A stretch of DNA of 14,831 bases from Candidatus Pacearchaeota archaeon. GTDB lineage: Archaea; Nanobdellota; Nanobdellia; Pacearchaeales; GW2011-AR1. Position numbers and translations under genes: made by a program. The stretch spans positions 1-14,831 of the forward strand of contig WJLK01000040.1 in assembly GCA_014728565.1 (NCBI GenBank), in the 5' to 3' direction. This document shows, piece after piece, positions 5,567 to 12,723 of the stretch (its first letter is position 1; each line of letters opens with the position of its first letter). The notes under the pieces were generated by a model. It did no database searches, was not told the DNA's origin, and saw only the letters and a program-made list of their open reading frames with translations.

Positions 5567-7048
5567 TCAGTAAAACTCTATAATCTTTTTTTTATTTTTC
5601 GTGTAGAAATTCTTGGCATAGGTCATTTTTTCTTTTGAAACAGAGTATAGAGTGAGAATCTTTTCTCCTTTTTTAGCAGTTTCATTTTTCTTTTTATAGA
5701 TATAAATTCCTGCAGCTTTATCATCAGGAGAACCGAGAATTCTTGCTAATCTGTTTATTAGTTTATTGCTAAGATGTTTGATTTTTGCTGTTTTTTTTGT
5801 CTTTATGTTATAAGAGAATCTAGGAATTATTTTATCTATCTTATCTATATCTCCTTTTTGAGCTTTTATTATTTCCAGGAATTTCTTATAAGCTTTTTCA
5901 GAGTTCAGCAACTCTTTGGCTTTTTCAATTCCCTTTCCTTTTTTTACTTTTCCAGAAAGTTCAAGTAATTCAGACGCTATTAAAATTGATTTTTCCTCTA
6001 AGTCTTCTGGTGAATTCTTTCTTTTTAAAACTTTTAAAACATCCTTCATTTCAAGAAGGGGTCCGACTCCTCTTCCAATGGGTTCACTTCCATCTGTTAA
6101 AAGTATCTTTAATTTAAGATAAAATTTATCATCTAATTTCTCAAACTTCTTTTTTAATTTCTCTGCTTCTCTTTTAGTTACTTTTGCTGATTTTCCATAG
6201 GGAATGTCTATTACTATGTACTTGCTTCCAACTGAAATCTTCTTTGAGAGAATACTTGCAGTTAGCTGGGATGGAGAGTCTATATCCATTATTTTCTCTA
6301 CCCTAATTATTTTATCATCCACAGGAGCTAATCCAAGAGCACCACCCCAGATAAGACAGGCCTTTGTTTTTTTGATTATTTTTTTAATATCCTCTATTGG
6401 AAAATCCACTTTTGCTATTGTTTCAACAGTATCAGCTGTTCCTGCTGCACTTGTTATTGCTCTTGAAGATGTTTTTGGCATAGTTAATCCTGAAGCTGCA
6501 CATATTGATACTACAATGGGTGTTGTTCTATTTCCAGCCACTCCTCCTATGGAATGCTTATCAACAATTTTTCCTTTTAAATCCATCTTGTTTCCACTAT
6601 CAACCATTGCCTGAATTAAATTCTTTGTTTCTCTTAAATTCATGCCTTTTTCAGAAACTGCAATTATAAAAAAAGCAACCTCTACTTCAGTAAGAGAGTT
6701 ATCTGCTATATTCTCTACTATTTCATATATCTCTTTTTTTGATAAAATATGTCCATCTAATTTTTTCTTAATAACAGAGATGACATGAGGCCTCTCATCA
6801 AACTTAACTTTTACAATCTCCTTATCTTTAACAGAAAGTATCCTGAATATCTCTTCAGACAGAGCTATCTCTTCAGGCCTTAGTATCTCTGTTACTGCGT
6901 TTATTATAGAAACTATTTCTTTTCCTTGTTTATTTTTTATAGAAACCCTATCTCCTAGATGAAGACCAAGCTTTTTTATTGTATCCTGATGAATCATGCA
7001 GACAGGTCTTCCTGAAAAAAATTTCAACCTCTTTACTTTAAGTTTCAT
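5567..7048 (-). CDS. deoA: AMP phosphorylase (archaeal thymidine-phosphorylase family)
   Basis: The 493-residue protein matches archaeal AMP phosphorylase in length and layout. An N-terminal extension (about 1-85, MKLKVKRL...) precedes the nucleoside phosphorylase core. The core carries KHSIGGVAGNRTTP (164-177, phosphate loop), SSRAITSAAGTADTVE (194-209) and a C-terminal domain with LGSPDDKAAGIYIYKK (438-453). The enzyme releases the base from AMP and other NMPs using phosphate, yielding ribose-1,5-bisphosphate. With ribose-1,5-bisphosphate isomerase and form III RuBisCO, this feeds nucleotides to 3-phosphoglycerate. Neither partner is in this window. The AITSAAGTAD form favours AMP over thymidine phosphorylase. 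Its ATG overlaps the stop of the upstream permease as ATGA, so translation is probably coupled. Confidence 0.92.
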   Translation of the reverse strand: MKLKVKRLKFFSGRPVCMIHQDTIKKLGLHLGDRVSIKNKQGKEIVSIINAVTEILRPEEIALSEEIFRILSVKDKEIVKVKFDERPHVISVIKKKLDGHILSKKEIYEIVENIADNSLTEVEVAFFIIAVSEKGMNLRETKNLIQAMVDSGNKMDLKGKIVDKHSIGGVAGNRTTPIVVSICAASGLTMPKTSSRAITSAAGTADTVETIAKVDFPIEDIKKIIKKTKACLIWGGALGLAPVDDKIIRVEKIMDIDSPSQLTASILSKKISVGSKYIVIDIPYGKSAKVTKREAEKLKKKFEKLDDKFYLKLKILLTDGSEPIGRGVGPLLEMKDVLKVLKRKNSPEDLEEKSILIASELLELSGKVKKGKGIEKAKELLNSEKAYKKFLEIIKAQKGDIDKIDKIIPRFSYNIKTKKTAKIKHLSNKLINRLARILGSPDDKAAGIYIYKKKNETAKKGEKILTLYSVSKEKMTYAKNFYTKNKKKIIEFY

Positions 7049-8088
7049 TTTTCTAGTTTTTTAAATATTAAATCATCACCCATTTTATCTTTTCTATATA
7101 ATTCAAATACTAGTAAAACATAAGCTAGTATTAAAGGTCCTATTATTAAACCCAGAACACCAAATACAAAAAGACCTCCTATCATACCAATTATAACTAT
7201 TGCTGAATTTATCTGTGTTTTTCTAGAGACTATTAAAGGTCTTACAATGGTATCGATCCAGTTTATTAAAACAGCTCCGTATATCAGTAGACCTATACCT
7301 GCCCCGATTTTTCCTGAAGCAAATAAATAGATATCAACTGGAATCCAAACAAGCCAGGGTCCTATTAGTGGAATTATTCCAATTATGATTGTTAGAAGTG
7401 TTATTAATAAAGCATTTGGAACTCCAAAAATGAAATAACCAATTCCTGCAATTATTCCCTGGAGAATTCCAACAATTATCTGACCTACTAGGACAGAATT
7501 AGTAACATCTCTGAATTGTTTAAAGAATCTTTCCTCTACTTCTTTTTTTAGGGGGGAGAGAGACTTAAGATATTCTATTGCTTTTTCTCCATCTTTTAAA
7601 GAAAAGAAAAACACAAATAAAGTTACAAATAATTTTAGCAGAATTACGGGAACATTGAGCACAAGGTTGTTAAACCTTGATAGAACTGCTGCCAGAAGGT
7701 TTGATATTGAAGTGCTTATTGAAGATGCAATAATTGTTGACAATTCTGTTGATGACCAGCTAGATGGAAGAATCTCCCTAACAACTGTAACCATATCTAG
7801 TTTCTGAATTGCAAAATAAAAATTAATGGACTGTTTTAGCAGAGTTGTGAACATTAAACTTGCTGAAATAAATATGATTACTATAATTGCTATACAAACA
7901 ATTATTGCAGAAAGATTTTCATTTTTTAATTTTTTTAGAATAATTTTATAGATTGGAAGAAATATATATCCAAGGAGTATCCCGAAAATAATAGGCTGTA
8001 TAATAGGGTTGATTATAATAATCGCTAGAATAAACAAGCCTATAATAAGAGCATAATTTATCAGATTCTTAATATCAGTTTTATCCAT
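7045..8088 (-). CDS. AI-2E/PerM (UPF0118) family membrane transporter
   Basis: The 347-residue protein has about eight hydrophobic helices: a pair near the N-terminus (15-45), one near 60-85, a long soluble middle segment (about 90-195), and a cluster from 200 to 335. The C-terminal signature is clear: GIIPLIGPWLVWIPVD, then DTIVRPLIVSRK, then GLIIGPLILAYVLL. The family includes TqsA (AI-2 export) and Na+/H+ antiporters, so the substrate is unknown here and a quorum-sensing role should not be assumed. Its stop overlaps the AMP phosphorylase start (ATGA, 7045-7048), making a two-gene operon. The start is supported by a TATA box at 8111-8120. Confidence 0.88.
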   Translation of the reverse strand: MDKTDIKNLINYALIIGLFILAIIIINPIIQPIIFGILLGYIFLPIYKIILKKLKNENLSAIIVCIAIIVIIFISASLMFTTLLKQSINFYFAIQKLDMVTVVREILPSSWSSTELSTIIASSISTSISNLLAAVLSRFNNLVLNVPVILLKLFVTLFVFFFSLKDGEKAIEYLKSLSPLKKEVEERFFKQFRDVTNSVLVGQIIVGILQGIIAGIGYFIFGVPNALLITLLTIIIGIIPLIGPWLVWIPVDIYLFASGKIGAGIGLLIYGAVLINWIDTIVRPLIVSRKTQINSAIVIIGMIGGLFVFGVLGLIIGPLILAYVLLVFELYRKDKMGDDLIFKKLEK

Positions 8089-8110
8089 TACTAAAAATAA
8101 GGTCTGATTT

Positions 8111-8120
8111 GTTTATAAAA
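8111..8120 (-). promoter_or_regulatory. TATA box of the permease - AMP phosphorylase operon
   Basis: TTTTATAAAC on the minus strand is centred about 27 nt from the ATG at 8088, indicating a leaderless transcript. Confidence 0.55.
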
Positions 8121-8181
8121 TTACCTTTTAAATTTTTTAAGAAATATTGACAAACTTATTGACAGATGATGATTTTATTTT

Positions 8182-8220
8182 AATTTATAAATTTCAAAAA
8201 AGAAGAAAAATTTATAAATT
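8182..8220 (+). promoter_or_regulatory. Two TATA boxes upstream of the unknown soluble protein gene
   Basis: The near-palindrome AATTTATAAATT occurs at 8182-8193 and again at 8209-8220. The second is about 26 nt from the ATG at 8240 and fits a leaderless start. The first would start transcription near 8213. The duplication may give two start sites or a repressor site; which cannot be told from sequence. Confidence 0.5.
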
Positions 8221-8239
8221 AAATTTCAGAATTAGTATT

Positions 8240-8956
8240 ATGGATTTTTTTATAAAAAAGATATTTGACGGAAAATCAGATGAATTAGTTCATCTTCAGT
8301 TCAAAAAATTCTCAAAAGGAGAATTTAAAAACAAAGCAATGATTGTGGCAAAAAAAACATCTGGAAAATATTCTATATCCACAACTCAGGAATACAGCAA
8401 TGAATTTGTTAGGGCTATGGCTGAAAAATTAGGAGAAGAAAAAACATCTGTAACTGGTGTTGTTGTAAGCACGAGGGACTTAACAGGAGAGCTGGATTTT
8501 CAGAATAAAAAACAGTTCATGGGAGTAAAGCAGTATATTATTGAAAGAGAGATGTCTGGAACAGAAATACTTAATCTATGTGAAAAATTTCCTAGTTCAT
8601 TTATTGGTCTGAGTTTTAAAACAGGTGATAGTGAGCTAAAAATTAAACCAAAAGCTCCAAAATCAGCAAAACCAAGTACAAAAGGAGAGGAAAAACCAAA
8701 AGTTGACTTTTGTAAATTAAAAACTTCAGATATCAATCTCATAAGCAATTTAATTTTTGACCCTGAAGCTAGAGATTTCAATAAAATTGAGATTAAGCAT
8801 GATTTTTTTATAGAGGATATAATAATTCCAGAGGAATTGAAACAAGAAAAAGATTTTTCAAAAATCCGGGAAATGGCAAAAAGAAAAGGCAAAATAATAA
8901 GAGAGCTTGATATTGATGGAAGAAAGATAAAAAAAGAGTGTGAATTTGAAGCTTAA
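8240..8956 (+). CDS. Soluble protein of unknown function upstream of the ribosomal operon
   Basis: The 238-residue protein is charged, without signal peptide or membrane helices. It has two parts. The N-terminal alpha/beta region (1-132) starts MDFFIKKIFDGKSDELVHLQ and includes VTGVVVSTRDLTGEL and KKQFMGVKQYII. A Lys/Pro-rich linker (about 135-154) joins it to a C-terminal region (155-238) with PEARDFNKIEIKHDFFIEDIIIPEEL. I do not recognise a catalytic motif or named family. The start at 8240 is preferred to the TTG at 8147 because the TATA box at 8209-8220 is 26 nt upstream, so the earlier codons would lie outside the message. It sits 170 bp upstream of L3 with its own promoter. The whole reads like a conserved archaeal protein, which is an impression only. 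Confidence 0.75.
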   Translation: MDFFIKKIFDGKSDELVHLQFKKFSKGEFKNKAMIVAKKTSGKYSISTTQEYSNEFVRAMAEKLGEEKTSVTGVVVSTRDLTGELDFQNKKQFMGVKQYIIEREMSGTEILNLCEKFPSSFIGLSFKTGDSELKIKPKAPKSAKPSTKGEEKPKVDFCKLKTSDINLISNLIFDPEARDFNKIEIKHDFFIEDIIIPEELKQEKDFSKIREMAKRKGKIIRELDIDGRKIKKECEFEA

Positions 8957-8981
8957 GAAATTTAAATCAAATTCCCGCAAG

Positions 8982-8990
8982 CTTTATAAA
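8982..8990 (+). promoter_or_regulatory. TATA box of the ribosomal protein operon
   Basis: CTTTATAAA is the best TATA match between 8957 and 9126. It predicts transcription start near 9012 and so a leader of about 115 nt before L3. This is unusual here, since most other promoters in the window sit about 26 nt from their start codon. Confidence 0.5.
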
Positions 8991-9011
8991 TGGTTCTTTG
9001 ATGTTAATTTT

Positions 9012-9126
9012 AGAATAAATTACAAAAATTTTTGGTTTTTGTAAAATAGTTTTTGATAACAGTTAGTTTTAACTAACAGGTTCAGAAGCATCTTAGATTT
9101 TCTGTTATCAAAATATTACTGGAAAA
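9012..9126 (+). promoter_or_regulatory. Structured 5' leader of the ribosomal protein operon
   Basis: Two nested structures are visible. The first hairpin pairs 9020-9028 with 9036-9044 (9 bp, loop TTTTTGG). The second has a perfect 12-bp stem of TTTTGATAACAG (9051-9062) with CTGTTATCAAAA (9102-9113). It encloses a small hairpin TTAGTT/AACTAA (9063-9068, 9071-9076) and a 25-nt single-stranded segment containing AGGTTCAGAAGC. CTAA at 9073-9076 can alternatively pair with TTAG at 9093-9096, so two folds compete. The stem ends 13 nt before the L3 ATG. The structure is seen in the sequence; autogenous control by a ribosomal protein encoded in the operon is inference. Confidence 0.55.
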
Positions 9127-10077
9127 ATGCCGAAACATAGTAAACCACGAAGAGGAAGTCTTCAATTTTATCCAAGAAAACGATCAAGAAAGATTCTTCC
9201 TAGAGTTAACTGGGATTCTTTTTCTAATGAAACAGGTTTGCTTGGTTTTATTGGTTATAAAATAGGCATGAAGAGTGCTTATGTAAAGGATAACACTCCA
9301 AATTCTCTTACAAAGGGTCAGAGAATAACAATACCTGTTACAATTATTGAGTGTCCTACTATTAAAATTCTCTCTGTTAGATTCTATAAAAATAAAAGAA
9401 TCATGGGAGAGGTTGTTAATCAAAACTTAGATAAAGAACTAAAAAAGAAGATTAAATTTCCTAAAAACTATAAGAAAAAAATCGATGATTTTGAAAAAGA
9501 GGATTTTGAAGACATCAGAATTGTTGTTTATTCTCAAGTTAAAAAAACTGGAATTAAAAAAACACCAGATATTGTTGAGATAGGATTGTCTGGAACTAAA
9601 GAAGAAAAATTAGAATTTGTTAAAAATAATGTTAACAGAGAAATATCAGTTTCTGATATTTTTAAAGAGGGCCTTGTTGACATAAGGGGTGTTACAAAAG
9701 GAAAAGGAACTCAAGGTCCTACAAAAAGATTTGGTTTAACATTGCAAACTCATAAAACTGAAAAAGGGCAGAGAGGTCCTGGTTCAGGAGGTCCGTGGCA
9801 TCCAGCAAGAGTTGAATTCACCCAACCAATGGCAGGTCAGATGGGATATTTCACAAGGGTAGTTTATAACAGCAAAATAGTATTCATAGGAAACATAAGT
9901 GAAAAAAACATAAATCCTCCTCAGGGTTTTAAACATTTTGGAAAAATCAATACATCATATATAGTATTGCAAGGAAGTTTTCAGGGACCTGTAAAAAGGC
10001 AACTGATTATAACTCCTCCTTTAAGACCTCATAAAAAACAAATTAAAAAAAATTTTGAATTTATTGAATTAAGATGA
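9127..10077 (+). CDS. rpl3: Large ribosomal subunit protein uL3
   Basis: The 316-residue protein is archaeal/eukaryotic-type L3. It starts MPKHSKPRRGSLQFYPRKR, continues LLGFIGYKIGMKSAYV (38-53), and holds the core GVTKGKGTQGPTKRFG followed by GPGSGGPWHPARVEF and QPMAGQMGYFTRVVYN. L3 is an early-assembling 23S rRNA binder whose extensions reach toward the peptidyl transferase centre. It is the first gene of the operon, behind the structured leader. There is no clear SD before the ATG. Its TGA stop overlaps the next start as ATGATG. Length is slightly below the usual archaeal 330-350 residues, with no missing core part that I can see. Confidence 0.95.
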   Translation: MPKHSKPRRGSLQFYPRKRSRKILPRVNWDSFSNETGLLGFIGYKIGMKSAYVKDNTPNSLTKGQRITIPVTIIECPTIKILSVRFYKNKRIMGEVVNQNLDKELKKKIKFPKNYKKKIDDFEKEDFEDIRIVVYSQVKKTGIKKTPDIVEIGLSGTKEEKLEFVKNNVNREISVSDIFKEGLVDIRGVTKGKGTQGPTKRFGLTLQTHKTEKGQRGPGSGGPWHPARVEFTQPMAGQMGYFTRVVYNSKIVFIGNISEKNINPPQGFKHFGKINTSYIVLQGSFQGPVKRQLIITPPLRPHKKQIKKNFEFIELR

Positions 10078-10490
10078 TGGCAAAACAGGAAATTGATTGG
10101 AAAGGAGCAACTGATTATCTAAGAGATATATTTCATAAAGTGGAAACAGTTTTGGTAAGTGAGGGTCCAACCCTCTCATCAGTAAGATTTGTTTTATCAT
10201 CAATATCATATCCTCCTAGATTAACAGTTGATTTTATAAACAGCAGGGTTGATAGAGGTAAATTAATTGAAGATAAAACTGGGTTACATTATGCAGTTTT
10301 AGATAGAGAGGGAGATGGAGTTTTAAGTTTAAATAGGATTGCAAAAATGGAATTAGGGAAAAAAGGCCAAGCTATCGGAGATACTCTTAAAGAAGTTGCA
10401 AGGAGTCATGATTTAACATATCCAGGAGTTAATCAAGAAGGAAAAAGGGAGAGATCATTTAAACCAGAATATGAGAGATTTAAAAAATGA
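10074..10490 (+). CDS. Unrecognised 138-aa protein coupled between L3 and L4
   Basis: This gene occupies a place where standard archaeal operons have L3 directly followed by L4. It overlaps L3 by 4 bases (ATGA, 10074-10077) and L4 by 4 bases (10487-10490), so its translation is probably coupled to both. An adjacent ATG at 10077 is an equally possible start. The product (138 residues, no Cys, no membrane helix) starts MMAKQEIDWKGATDYLRDIF. It has a beta-rich middle (LSSISYPPRLTVDFINSRVD) with YAVLDREGDGVLSL, a helix (GQAIGDTLKEVARSHDL) and a basic end (GKRERSFKPEYERFKK). It does not resemble any ribosomal protein I know. A ribosome-associated or assembly role is a guess from context. Confidence 0.8.
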   Translation: MMAKQEIDWKGATDYLRDIFHKVETVLVSEGPTLSSVRFVLSSISYPPRLTVDFINSRVDRGKLIEDKTGLHYAVLDREGDGVLSLNRIAKMELGKKGQAIGDTLKEVARSHDLTYPGVNQEGKRERSFKPEYERFKK

Positions 10491-11365
10491 GAGTACAGAT
10501 ACTTGATACAAATGGGGAAAAAATCAAAGAAATATCAACAGGAATATTTGATGATACTGTAAGGATAGACATAATAAGAAAAGTTACAGAAGCTGAAAAA
10601 ACAAAACATCCGTATTCTCCTAAATATCAGGCAGGAATGGACAGGTCAGCAAGTGGATTGCAAAGAAAAAGAAGGCATGTATGGAAGTCTGACAGAGGTA
10701 GAGGACTTTCAAGAATACCTAGAAAAATAATATGGAGAAGGGGAACTCAGTTTAACTGGATAGGTGCTGTTATTCCTTCTGCAAGAAGTGGTAGAAGAGC
10801 TCATTCTCCTAAAGGAACAATTCTTTTAAAAAAAATAAATAAAAAAGAGAATTTAAAGGCTTTGTTTTCAGCACTTGCTTATGTATCTTCAGTAGAGGAT
10901 TTGAAAAAAAAGTACACATCACTAAATGAAAAGAAAATAAAGAAAAAATTACCAATAATAGTTGAAGAGAAAATTTTTGAATTAAAAACAAAGCAATTTT
11001 TTGAATCTTTAAGAAAAATTTTAGATGAATTCTATCCTTTAGGAATTCAGGATAAAAAAATAAGGGCTGGAAAAGGAAAATTAAGAGGAAGAAAAAACAA
11101 GAAAAATGCAGGATTATTATTTGTAATAGGTAATGATGAAGAATTAAAAATAAAGGGAATTGATGTCTTAAAAACAAATCAGCTAACTGTTAGTGATTTA
11201 GCAGATAATGGAGCAAGATTAACAATCTTTAGTGAAAAAGCAGTAGGGGAACTAGAAAAATTAAAAGGAATAGATAAGATTAAAAAAGAGAGTAAAAAAA
11301 CTGTAAGAAAAACAAAGAAAACTAAAATAAGAAAGGAAAAGAGAGAAAAAATCAAAAAAAACTAG
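10487..11365 (+). CDS. rpl4: Large ribosomal subunit protein uL4
   Basis: The 292-residue protein is archaeal-type L4. The tunnel-facing basic loop is at about residues 43-105 (YSPKYQAGMDRSASGLQRKR, then WRRGTQFNWIGAVIPSARSGRRAH), followed by the globular domain with KALFSALAY, RAGKGKLRGRKNKKNAG and a late GIDVLKTNQLTVSDLA. L4 binds 23S rRNA and lines the exit tunnel with L22. Family members in bacteria repress their own operon, so it is a candidate for control of the leader at 9012-9126, which is inference. The last ~35 residues are a Lys/Arg tail. The start overlaps the preceding gene by 4 bases. Confidence 0.94.
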   Translation: MRVQILDTNGEKIKEISTGIFDDTVRIDIIRKVTEAEKTKHPYSPKYQAGMDRSASGLQRKRRHVWKSDRGRGLSRIPRKIIWRRGTQFNWIGAVIPSARSGRRAHSPKGTILLKKINKKENLKALFSALAYVSSVEDLKKKYTSLNEKKIKKKLPIIVEEKIFELKTKQFFESLRKILDEFYPLGIQDKKIRAGKGKLRGRKNKKNAGLLFVIGNDEELKIKGIDVLKTNQLTVSDLADNGARLTIFSEKAVGELEKLKGIDKIKKESKKTVRKTKKTKIRKEKREKIKKN

Positions 11366-11374
11366 GAAGAAAAA

Positions 11375-11611
11375 ATGAAACCAATTACAACTGAAAAAGC
11401 AGTAAGATTGATAGAATTAAATAACATGCTGGTTATAGAGACTGATAGAAAAAAAAGAAAGCATGAAATTAAAAAAGAGTTTGAAGAAATATTTGATGTA
11501 AAAGTTGATTCAATCAACACTCTTATAAAGAAAAATAAAAAAATAGCTTATATTAAATTAAATAAAAAAAATCCTGCAATTGATATTGCAACAAAGCTAG
11601 GAATGATTTAA
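11375..11611 (+). CDS. rpl23: Large ribosomal subunit protein uL23
   Basis: The 78-residue protein is a short archaeal L23. It opens PITTEKAVRLIELNNMLVIETD, has KHEIKKEFEEIFDVKVDSINTL, and ends AIDIATKLGMI, all typical of the family. L23 sits at the tunnel exit and forms part of the docking site for signal recognition particle and chaperones. It begins 9 bases after L4 with a weak GGAAG upstream. L2 starts one base after its stop. Confidence 0.94.
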   Translation: MKPITTEKAVRLIELNNMLVIETDRKKRKHEIKKEFEEIFDVKVDSINTLIKKNKKIAYIKLNKKNPAIDIATKLGMI

Positions 11612-11612
11612 A

Positions 11613-12308
11613 ATGGGAAAAAGAATAACACAGCAAGCACGTGGAAAAGGAAGTCTGATTTATAGAGTCAGACCCAGAACCTACAGGTATAAAATAACCT
11701 ATCCGAGTTTGAATATCTCGGGTAAAGCTAAAGTAGATAAACTTATTAATTCAGGAGCTCATAGTGCACCTATAGCAAGAATTTCAATTAATGAAAAAAA
11801 ATTTTATATCCCTGCTCCAGAGGGCATTTATGAAGGTCAGGAGATAGAGATAAATGGGAAGTCTGAACCTGGAAATATACTAAAATTAAAAGACATTCCT
11901 CCTGGGACAAGAGTATTTAATGTTGAATCTTATCCTGGAAGTGGGGGAAAATATCTAAGAGGAGCAGGAACCTCTGGAACAGTAATGACAAAAGATAACA
12001 GATGTGTTGAATTGATTATAAAAAGAAGGAAATTAAGATTAAATGAAAATTGCAGAGCAACAGTGGGCATTTCAGCAGGTGATGGAAGAACAATGAAACC
12101 TATTATAAAAGCTGGAAAAAGATACAAAATAATGAAATCAAAAGGAAGAAAATGGCACAGAACATCTGCTGTAAAAGTAAATGCAATTGACCATCCTTTT
12201 GGAGGCGGTCGTGGAAAAAGAATAAAAAGCAAAATTGCAAAGAGAAATGCTCCTCCTGGAAGAAAGGTGGGCCATATTAAACCTAAAAAAACTGGAAAGA
12301 GGAAATAA
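11613..12308 (+). CDS. rpl2: Large ribosomal subunit protein uL2
   Basis: The 231-residue protein has the OB-fold and SH3-like domains of L2: GKRITQQARGKGSLIYRVR at the start, KDIPPGTRVFNVESYPGSGG, RGAGTSGTV, and the C-terminal loop NAIDHPFGGGRGKR. That loop carries the conserved His (DHPFGGG, archaeal form) near the peptidyl transferase centre. APPGRKVGHIKPKKTGKRK closes the protein. After GGG the usual archaeal GRQHPG segment is replaced by a Lys-rich RGKRIKSKIAKRN. It is needed for subunit association and peptide-bond formation. Spacing to neighbours is one base on each side. Confidence 0.95.
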   Translation: MGKRITQQARGKGSLIYRVRPRTYRYKITYPSLNISGKAKVDKLINSGAHSAPIARISINEKKFYIPAPEGIYEGQEIEINGKSEPGNILKLKDIPPGTRVFNVESYPGSGGKYLRGAGTSGTVMTKDNRCVELIIKRRKLRLNENCRATVGISAGDGRTMKPIIKAGKRYKIMKSKGRKWHRTSAVKVNAIDHPFGGGRGKRIKSKIAKRNAPPGRKVGHIKPKKTGKRK

Positions 12309-12309
12309 A

Positions 12310-12723
12310 ATGGCAGAACAAGAAACTGAAAAATTTAAGAAAAAAGAATTCAGGTATAGGGAAAAAACAATTGAGGAACTGAAAAAAATGGAAATTAGAG
12401 AGTTTGCAAAACTCTTGAAAAGTAATGAAAAACGTACTGCATTTAGGCAGACTGATGAAATACAGAAATTCATAATAAGAGCTAATAAAAAAATGAAAAA
12501 AAACAAAGCAATAAAAACTCATCTGAGATATCTGATTATTGTTCCACAGATGATTGGTATGAGGATATTAGTTCATAGTGGAAAAGAATTTGTTCCTGTT
12601 AATATAACTGAAGAGATGTTAGGTCACAGGTTAGGAGAATTTTCTGTTACAAGAAATAAAGTAAAACATGGATCAGCAGGTGTTGGTGCAACTAGGTCAA
12701 GTGCCTCAAGGAGTGTAAAATAA
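12310..12723 (+). CDS. rps19: Small ribosomal subunit protein uS19
   Basis: The 137-residue protein is archaeal S19: an N-terminal charged helix (MAEQETEKFKKKEFRYREK), a central KTHLRYLIIVPQMIGM, then GKEFVPVNITEEMLGHRLGE and the late KHGSAGVGATRSS. S19 lies in the head of the small subunit and contacts tRNA and the inter-subunit bridge with L5. The ATG at 12310 is chosen over the in-frame one at 12235, which lies inside L2. The start follows the L2 stop by one base. The next gene starts directly after its TAA. Confidence 0.94.
   Translation: MAEQETEKFKKKEFRYREKTIEELKKMEIREFAKLLKSNEKRTAFRQTDEIQKFIIRANKKMKKNKAIKTHLRYLIIVPQMIGMRILVHSGKEFVPVNITEEMLGHRLGEFSVTRNKVKHGSAGVGATRSSASRSVK

Noticed and set aside
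5774..6614. Plus-strand open frames across the AMP phosphorylase gene
   Set aside because: They are antisense to a clearly conserved enzyme and show no independent start signals.
8147..8239. N-terminal extension of the unknown soluble protein from a TTG
   Set aside because: The TATA box at 8209-8220 lies within this stretch and points to the ATG at 8240, and the extra residues look like translated promoter sequence.
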